From Codonopsis lanceolata (taxonomy: Eukaryota > Streptophyta > Magnoliopsida > Asterales > Campanulaceae): 64,000 bases of DNA. The translations under genes were made by a program, and so were the position numbers. This document shows, piece after piece, positions 58,001-64,000 of this stretch. A model generated the notes under the pieces. The model was not told the DNA's origin. It searched no databases and worked only from the letters and a program-made list of their open reading frames with translations. The stretch covers positions 67,119,501-67,183,500 of the forward strand of contig CM028377.1 of the NCBI GenBank assembly GCA_013146195.2, in the 5' to 3' direction. How positions within the stretch are numbered: position 1 is the first letter of the stretch; the number at the start of each line of letters is the position of its first letter.

Positions 58001-58279
58001 TTTCTTTCTAACAGTGTGTGTTTGTGTGTGAGATAGAAAGAAGGAGATGGAATGTGAGATCTAAGTTAACAATGGAGATTGTTGAAATTTATGGAGGGTG
58101 ACGGAGAACCCGCTGTCGATCAATCCTAGTTTTGGAAGATGGGATGACTAAATGTTGGAATTTCCACTATAACTGAATGACGCTCCTTCTGCATAAGGTA
58201 GATGGCGAAGCAGTGGACAATTAAATCTGAATTCGATGCACACATTTTTTGATGCACAAAATTAATTAACGAGGCCCAA
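58001..58279 (-). promoter_or_regulatory. Possible promoter/5' UTR of the ferritin-like fragment
   Basis: On the minus strand a CT-rich leader (CTCCTTCTTTCTATCTCAC) precedes the ATG and a CATAAATTT box is near 58095. I see no known iron-regulatory sequence of ferritin promoters. Confidence 0.3.
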
Positions 58280-58347
58280 TTTTTGTATTGCGATGCCCAA
58301 ATTTAGGCTAAGATTTTTGCATTGTGATGCCTAAATTTGGGCAATGA
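58280..58347. repeat. 34-bp direct duplication
   Basis: Two adjacent 34-bp units starting TTTTTG(T/C)ATTG(C/T)GATGCC, each containing CAAATTTAGG / TAAATTTGGG. Confidence 0.75.
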
Positions 58348-58554
58348 TTTTTTCTGTGCGCATTTTCTTTATTAAGTGTATCTTTGTCATTTTACCCCTC
58401 AAAATATACTTTATCGGTTAAATAATATTATATTGGACTGGAGTGAATAACAATTCATCAAAAAGGTACCGGTCCGGTTATCCCTTGATTTTGTTTCTTC
58501 AATTTTGTGCTCTAATTTGTACCACCACCACCACCAACTTTTTTTTTTCAATTT

Positions 58555-59950
58555 GGCAAAATGCACCTTTGGGCCACTGTACTTTTCAAAAGGTTGCAAT
58601 TAGGCCACTGAGACGTCAAAATTTTTGAAGCGGCCACTGTACCGGACTTATCTGACATGTTAACCCAATTTTTGGATGGACGTTAAGTTTGAACGTTAAC
58701 TTAGGTTAAATACCTATTTTGCCCTCATCTTCTTCATCATTCCACATTTTTCAAAATTTGTGGTTATTTGTATTAAATTATTATTGATTTTCCATTCTTG
58801 TTCATTATCAATTCACATAAGAGGATAAAACTTTGATGCTATGACCAATTCCTTAATCTTAATTTGGATAGAATGTTGTAGACCAATTCCTTAATCCAAG
58901 CACCCGTATCTGGGTTTCAAATCCAAAAAACCGATCTCCGGCCAAAATCGCCAACGAGCCTCATCCTCCTTCTCCGAGCTCTCTCTTTTCATCACTGACC
59001 TCCTTCTTGCTCCATCTCCGGCCAAAATCACCCCCTCATCTCCTATCATCTTCACCGTCTCTCTCTCCAGCCCTCTCATCACACAGATTCCGCTTCGATT
59101 TCATCTTCTTTAGCCAGCATCATCATCTTCGTTGAGAATGGCCTAGCTCTTGCCTTAGTTGAGGTGGCGGCGGTGTGTTGAGAATGCAACCCAATTGGCG
59201 ACCTCCTTCAATATACTCCGACTTCATCTTCGTCTCCATCACAGCAACTCTTCAAGCTCTGTCTCTTATCGACATCTCCGATCATCACCATCATCTCCGC
59301 TCCAGCTTCATCCTCTCTTTCTCCCCCATTCCGCCTCTACTTACTCCGATCAAATACGATTAGCTCCAGGATGAGACCAAGTAACCCAGATTTGGGTTTT
59401 GAAACTCAAATCCACTCTGCCGCCCCAACTTCATCCATTTCTTACTTCTTCGCCAGATCTTGTAAAGCAACACAATCGACGGCCTCCTTCAATCTGGGTG
59501 GACTGATGTTCATCCTTGCATTTCAGTGCACGTAGGTAACTAGCGTTAAATGTTCTCTTTCTGGGCAATCTCTGAAGAAGGCAAGTCCACCGTCTTTTCT
59601 ACTAACTCAATGTCAGATTCTATTAGAACATCCAATCTCTCACTATTGCGGAATGAATTCTTTTCTGTTAATGGAGTTCTTAAGATAGTTGTAGGATCCT
59701 CTTTCTGGACTTTAATGAAGTTTTTCTCATAGCATAACTCAGGAGCAGAAGTGAGGGATTGACCAATGTGATGAAGACAAGGGCAAAATAAGTATTTAAC
59801 ATAACTTAAACGTTAAACTTAACGTTCATCCAAAAATTGAGTTAACATGCACGATAAGTTTAGTATAATGCCCGCACTGAAAATTTTAACGTTTCAGTGA
59901 CCTAATTATAATATTTTAAAAAATATAGTGACCCAAATATACGTTTTGTC
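58555..59950. mobile_element. Mutator-like element (1396 bp), possibly Pack-MULE
   Basis: Long terminal inverted repeats (about 170 bp; outer ends GGCAAAATGCACCTTTGGGCCACT and, inverted, GACAAAACGTATATTTGGGT) are flanked by a perfect 9-bp target duplication TTTCAATTT (58546-58554 and 59951-59959). This is diagnostic of MULEs. The interior (58730-59780) has no transposase. It has a CT-rich, more GC-rich block (58910-59400) with ATCTCCGGCCAAAATC twice and two overlapping short frames, which could be captured gene sequence. Confidence 0.85.
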
Positions 59951-60412
59951 TTTCAATTTTAGGCATATAATTTGCACAACCATCAGAACCATGCCGCACC
60001 ACCATCACCTTCCCTTTTTATTCTTTAATAATTAATAATAATAATCAAGCTCGCCGCATCACTAGTACTAATTGCACTTTTTCCATAGGTCAAGGGTATT
60101 TTAGTAATATCCTATTTAAAAGTGTGGGTGTGGTATTAAGTAGATATATTTGCATGTGTGGAGATGATGGATATAAAACCCATGCAAGAGCATGATGCAG
60201 CAAATAATATCCCATTCTAGTGGATAAACTCAAATGATGTGGAAAATAATTAAATAAGATGTTTAAAGTAAAAGCAAAGGGGCGTGGGAAGGTTGAAGAA
60301 GACTTGAAACACAAGGGGTCAAAATCATCAAGATATTTCATTCAAATTTCAACACTTGTAAAGTAAAAGCATATCCACATATGACTTATCCTCTAAATAG
60401 TCACGCTTTTTG
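59951..60412. other. Intergenic sequence
   Basis: No gene seen. A TATAAAACCCATGCA context (TATA-like box plus CATGCA) is at 60172-60186 on the plus strand. Confidence 0.4.
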
Positions 60413-60513
60413 CACGTGGGTTTGTTTCCACTCCAGGCAAGTTGAAAACCACACCACCCACGTGTAGCCGCCATGACAACTCTGCCTCTCTTCACGTGAT
60501 CGGCTGCCACGTG
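60413..60513. promoter_or_regulatory. Cluster of four CACGTG (G-box/ABRE) elements
   Basis: CACGTG at 60413-60418, 60459-60464, 60493-60498 and 60508-60513. The first reads GCACGTGGG and the last GCCACGTGGATC. Such clusters bind bZIP/bHLH factors in light- or ABA-responsive promoters. A TATAAAT box is at 60702-60708, but no clear downstream coding sequence was found. Confidence 0.55.
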
Positions 60514-60735
60514 GATCCGTACAGACTTTCATTTTAATTTTGTACTGGTTACCTCCTCGATGGGGATCTTCTTGTAGCTTTGCCTTGTTCGTTGTTGCTG
60601 TGTTAAAGTATCGATGCGATGGGTCCACTAATAAATCTGTGTGTTTATTTGATCTCAAATCTTCTCCGATTGAGGAGGCTCAATGAATGAATTTTATACT
60701 TTATAAATGAAAAACAGGCATTACTTTCTTTTTGC

Positions 60736-60924
60736 CTAATACTAGGTCACTCTAATAGCATTTAATTTTAGGTATCAAATAATGTGATATTTTATATGTC
60801 ATATTATTAACATAACTTTTTAACTTATAGTGGCGCCCATAAAATACCAAATAAGATGACATATTGGAAATCGCATCATTTGGTGAACAAATTTGAGTGC
60901 TCATTGAGTGACTTTAGCATTACT
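60736..60924. mobile_element. MITE with ~65-bp terminal inverted repeats
   Basis: The left arm CCTAATACTAGGTCACTC pairs with the inverted right end GAGTAATGCTAAAGTCACTC. The pairing continues inward through ATATGTCAT at about 75% identity. The T-rich flanks (TTTCTTTTT / TTCTTTTTT) could be a 9-bp duplication, but the low complexity prevents certainty. Confidence 0.55.
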
Positions 60925-61140
60925 CTTCTTTTTTTTATTAAATATGTGGTCCTTTCTGACCCGATTCATCATGTATTAGGTTAGGTAAAAGAAGCTAAGA
61001 CGATTTTACTGAAGATCTACTCAAAATTTAATGTCTTCGATGCCATTACTGTATACTCTACCAAATCAAAACATTTACTATCTTCATTCTACATCCTTTG
61101 TTTCAGAATTATTGTGGAGCTTTTTTTTTTAATTAATATT

Positions 61141-61275
61141 GTTAGTCTTACAATTAATATTGTAATTTTTTTTACAACTAAACCTTGAAGAATGATAAAG
61201 TTATCATTCTTCAAAATAATGTTACTCTTCTTCAAGGTTAGTTGTAAAAAAAATTGTAACATTAGGTTGTAAGAA
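61141..61275. repeat. Foldback inverted repeat
   Basis: The inner palindrome TTGAAGAATGATAA / TTATCATTCTTCAA (61185-61214) has a 2-base loop. An alternative outer pairing of TTTTTTTTACAACTAAACC with GGTTAGTTGTAAAAAAAA and CTTACAA with TTGTAAG gives an arm of about 50 bp. It could be a foldback MITE or a hairpin RNA. Confidence 0.65.
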
Positions 61276-61285
61276 TAATACTGTC

Positions 61286-61849
61286 CTTCCTAAAACTGGT
61301 AGTGTTACTACTAATGTTATCACCATAATAACGACTATGTCTTGAAGATGAATATAACATCACTAACGATTGATTTTAATAAAGGTTTGATATTAGAAAA
61401 CATCAAACATATATCTTGAAATCAATTTGATGCCACGATAAAGATGACTCTAAGTCAGTGTTAAAAATTAGAAAAATCGGCGGGCTAGACTTGTTATAGT
61501 TTTTTTAAAAATTTTGGCCCTAAATAATGTCATTTTGGGTTTTTAAAATAACAATAATAATAAATATCAATTTAAAATTATTAAATTATTTTTGTAAATT
61601 TGTAATTGTTAACGGACCTATGGATAATTTTGACTATTTTTGTAATATTTTTAGATGATATCAAATTTCTAGTTTACCTTTAAAATTTAACACCATCGTA
61701 ATTATTGCTTTTAAATTATTAGGTGATATTTAGTATTAGTATAATTAAAAATTATGTTTAATAATTAGGTTATAATAAAAATATATTAAAAATCGATATT
61801 ATGTCTTAAAAGGTTAAAAGCGCCCGGCGATTTTAGAACCTTGCTCTAA
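61286..61849. other. AT-rich intergenic sequence
   Basis: No gene, tRNA or recognisable repeat was seen. Confidence 0.4.
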
Positions 61850-62157
61850 GTGCTTGTTTGATGGAGCTTTTTGGTCAAAACGCTGGTAAAAAACGCAGCG
61901 TTTTCTCTTTAAAAGTGTTTCAATGCAGCGTTTTAAAACGCAGCGTTTTAAAAACATGGAGCGTTTTAAAACGCTACAATTTGTAGTGTTTTAAAAATAT
62001 GTTACGTTTACAACTACTTTGTTTATGAAAAATAGCGTTTTGAAATAATTTTTCAAACGTGTTTACAAAAATAAAACTGCGTTTTGAAAACGTTGCGTTT
62101 TGAAAAAGCTATGTTTTCAAAACGCTGCGTTTTTAAAACGCTGCACCAAACGAGACC
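61850..62157. mobile_element. Harbinger/Tourist-like MITE (308 bp)
   Basis: Flanked by TAA on both sides (61847-61849, 62158-62160), as for PIF/Harbinger. The end GTGCTTGTTTGATGGAGC and inverted GGTCTCGTTTGGTGCAGC are imperfect terminal repeats. The body is almost entirely built from AACGCTGCGTTTT-like words in both orientations, so it can fold extensively. Confidence 0.7.
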
Positions 62158-64000
62158 TAAAAAAAAACGTGACGAGCTATAGAACAGAGTTGACACGGTT
62201 ATATTGTTGAGACCCTTGATTAAGATGAGGAAAAGGTAGATTTGATTTTACTTTACTTGTAGATGATGTATATATAAGCATGATTGTTTGATAGGTTTGT
62301 TTTGATTTAGTTTGTTGGAAAAAGGATGTTGGGCTTAATGTTCGGATCTCCCAAGAATTAAATTTTGGTCGCTTGATGAAACATTTGGGGAGGCGATTAT
62401 GAGAGTTGTGAAAGGAGGTGGTGCCAAGAAGATGATGAATATATGATTCTTCCTTTTTCTTTTCTTTTTTTCCGGCGAAAATCTATATTATTAAAGAGTT
62501 TATGGTTTAATTGGTGGTCTTGATCGAATTGTGTTAAATATAATTGACGATCCAGATTGATTCGTAAGTATGTGAATTATAAATGAACCCCTTATTTATG
62601 AGTTATATTTGAATTATCACTCTACAATTACATATAAAACCTTCCGTTGTGGGTTTTGTTTGGATTATCCCGTCAGTTATGAGTTTTATTTCCCGACCAT
62701 TCATTGAATTAATCTCATATCAATACCGTGCATATGGTACGGACACGTATACTAGTACTCTTTAAAAGGTCACAGATAACACCCATTTCACCCGAAAATA
62801 AAAATATTCGATGGTGATAAAAAAATGTAAAGAACAACAAAAAATATTATTTAGGCATGGTTTGGTGCATTTTATTTAGAAAAAAAGTAAGTATCTAGTA
62901 AGACCGTCTTATAGATCTTTATTTGTAAGACGGAGTTTCTCTGTCTCACAGTTTAACCTACCAACACATTATAGATCGAAGAAAATCTGTCTCACAAAAT
63001 ATATCCGTAAAATCATCTTATCCAAATATTTACGTCTAGAAAATGTATTAATTACTTTGCTTCAGTGTCGCAAAGGAAGATAAAAATCGTAAAATTAGCA
63101 TCTTTAAACTTTAGAAAAATATTAATCATTGCAATTTGTGTTTCATCTCAAATTAACCACGCCATCTATTTTTTTTTTTTCACTTTTTAAAAAGCCATTA
63201 TAATTTCATTCTCGCTTTTCAAATTTCAATCCAACCATCTTGTCTACTTTGGTCAAAATAGTAAGTGGCATAGTTGATGTCATTTTTTTTACCTTCATGT
63301 TGACAAAGTTTTAGTCGACATAGAAGACAATAAGTGGTGTTAACTCATTCTGTTAATGAGTTTGACTGGAGAGTGACTGAAATCCAATTATTAGATCCAA
63401 AGTAGGAATTACAGTGTGATGAATAATTCATATTTAATTCTCTATTAAAAATGACAAAAAACTTTTATAAAATCGTAGTTTCAAAAAAGAGAAAAAAACG
63501 TTGTTAAAGCGGACAATCCATCAAAAAAAAAACAAGTGGTTATCCAATAAGAAGACGAGTCAAAATAAGAGAAAATCGTATAAAAAAGGTTGAAACTCAC
63601 GGGTTAATCTGGATCCAGCGAAGAAAGACGGTGATCAGTGTTGGACACAATGCCACGTGGCTCAGCCACACACTGCAACTGCATTATTGATGAAGTTGGC
63701 CTGTTAATTACTAGGTGTCTTCCATCTTTCGAAACTTGGTTGTTAAAGTTCTAAGTATCCAAGCTTTGTATTTTAATTCTTAATCAATTTCAAACTTTGA
63801 TTAACTTCATTTTAAATGTAAATTGACACTTTATTGTCAAAAGTATTACATTTAAAGGAAAAAGTGTCATACTTAAGAGAAAAAAGTGATATTCAAGGAT
63901 AAAAAGTGACACTTTCATACATAATTCCTTATATATCTTCAAGGACTAAAAGAAACACATTCGAGGCTGATACGGATACGAGGAGGGGTTGTCCAAAACG
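62158..64000. other. Intergenic sequence, no gene seen
   Basis: AT-rich. It contains a GTAAGACCGTCTTATAG / GTAAGACGG inverted pair near 62906-62935, of a kind common as small repeats in some eudicot genomes. An AAGTGTCA/AAGTGATA/AAGTGACA run is near 63860-63910. No convincing open frame. Confidence 0.4.

Noticed and set aside
63160..63640. Possible gene upstream region or small RNA gene
   Set aside because: No open frame, tRNA fold or conserved box recognisable by eye.

Overview
This window looks like a transposon graveyard from a plant nuclear genome. It is AT-rich, has two 100-N assembly gaps, almost no intact long reading frame, and contains plant-specific retroelement lineages: Ty3/gypsy Tat with a second RNase H, Tekay-type chromovirus, an Athila-like LTR, Ty1/copia Sireviruses and an L1-type LINE. 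Small plant DNA transposons (hAT, MULE, Harbinger-like) are also present. The organism is probably a eudicot; nothing seen fixes the species. No intact cellular gene was found. The only cellular coding remnant I can argue for is a short piece resembling the first exon of plant ferritin at 57794-58000. Layout from left to right follows. Positions 1-5738 hold the 5' part of a minus-strand Tat element (LTR, primer site, leader, broken gag). It is inserted in a minus-strand gypsy remnant (5739-7685) in which a plant-mobile-domain-like (DUF7745-type) protein is fused in frame to an integrase. A minus-strand Sirevirus (7686 to the gap at 22874) interrupts that remnant. It carries both LTRs, gag, a decayed pol and a long envelope-like gene that appears to have its own TATA box, leader and an intron right after the ATG. 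Two solo LTRs sit inside this Sirevirus, each with a perfect 5-bp target duplication: an Athila-like one (11309-12611) in the env-like gene and a Tekay-like one (15718-19254) in pol. After the gap, a second minus-strand Sirevirus (22974-26680) interrupts a copia gag remnant (26681-26986), and the 3' end of a plus-strand Sirevirus follows (to 29538). Positions 29699-40992 hold a plus-strand Tat element (gag, protease, RT with a 355-bp duplication, RNase H, second RNase H, integrase) split by a 4.3-kb Tekay-like solo LTR (36099-40409, target duplication AAACA). It is then cut by a minus-strand Tekay element (40993-44943) whose chromodomain integrase was hit by a LINE (44944-46748). Beyond the second gap come a second plant-mobile-domain remnant (about 47470-47960), an AT-rich and simple-repeat zone, a plus-strand Tat LTR (50256-52556), a Tekay LTR scrap, a minus-strand Tat leader (52873-54450) and a 2.1-kb LTR with a primer site (54461-56574). 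The last 7.4 kb (56575-64000) is a different landscape. It is free of LTR elements and rich in small DNA transposons with clear target duplications, around the ferritin-like fragment and a cluster of four CACGTG boxes, and is probably the edge of a genic region. The genes here do not form a pathway. They record successive insertions, and the nesting plus target duplications gives a relative order: mobile-domain/integrase host, then Tat A and Sirevirus A, then the two solo LTRs. A striking shared feature is a palindromic CCTTGCGGTCGC-type element in three Tekay-like LTRs and in the unrelated Athila-like LTR.
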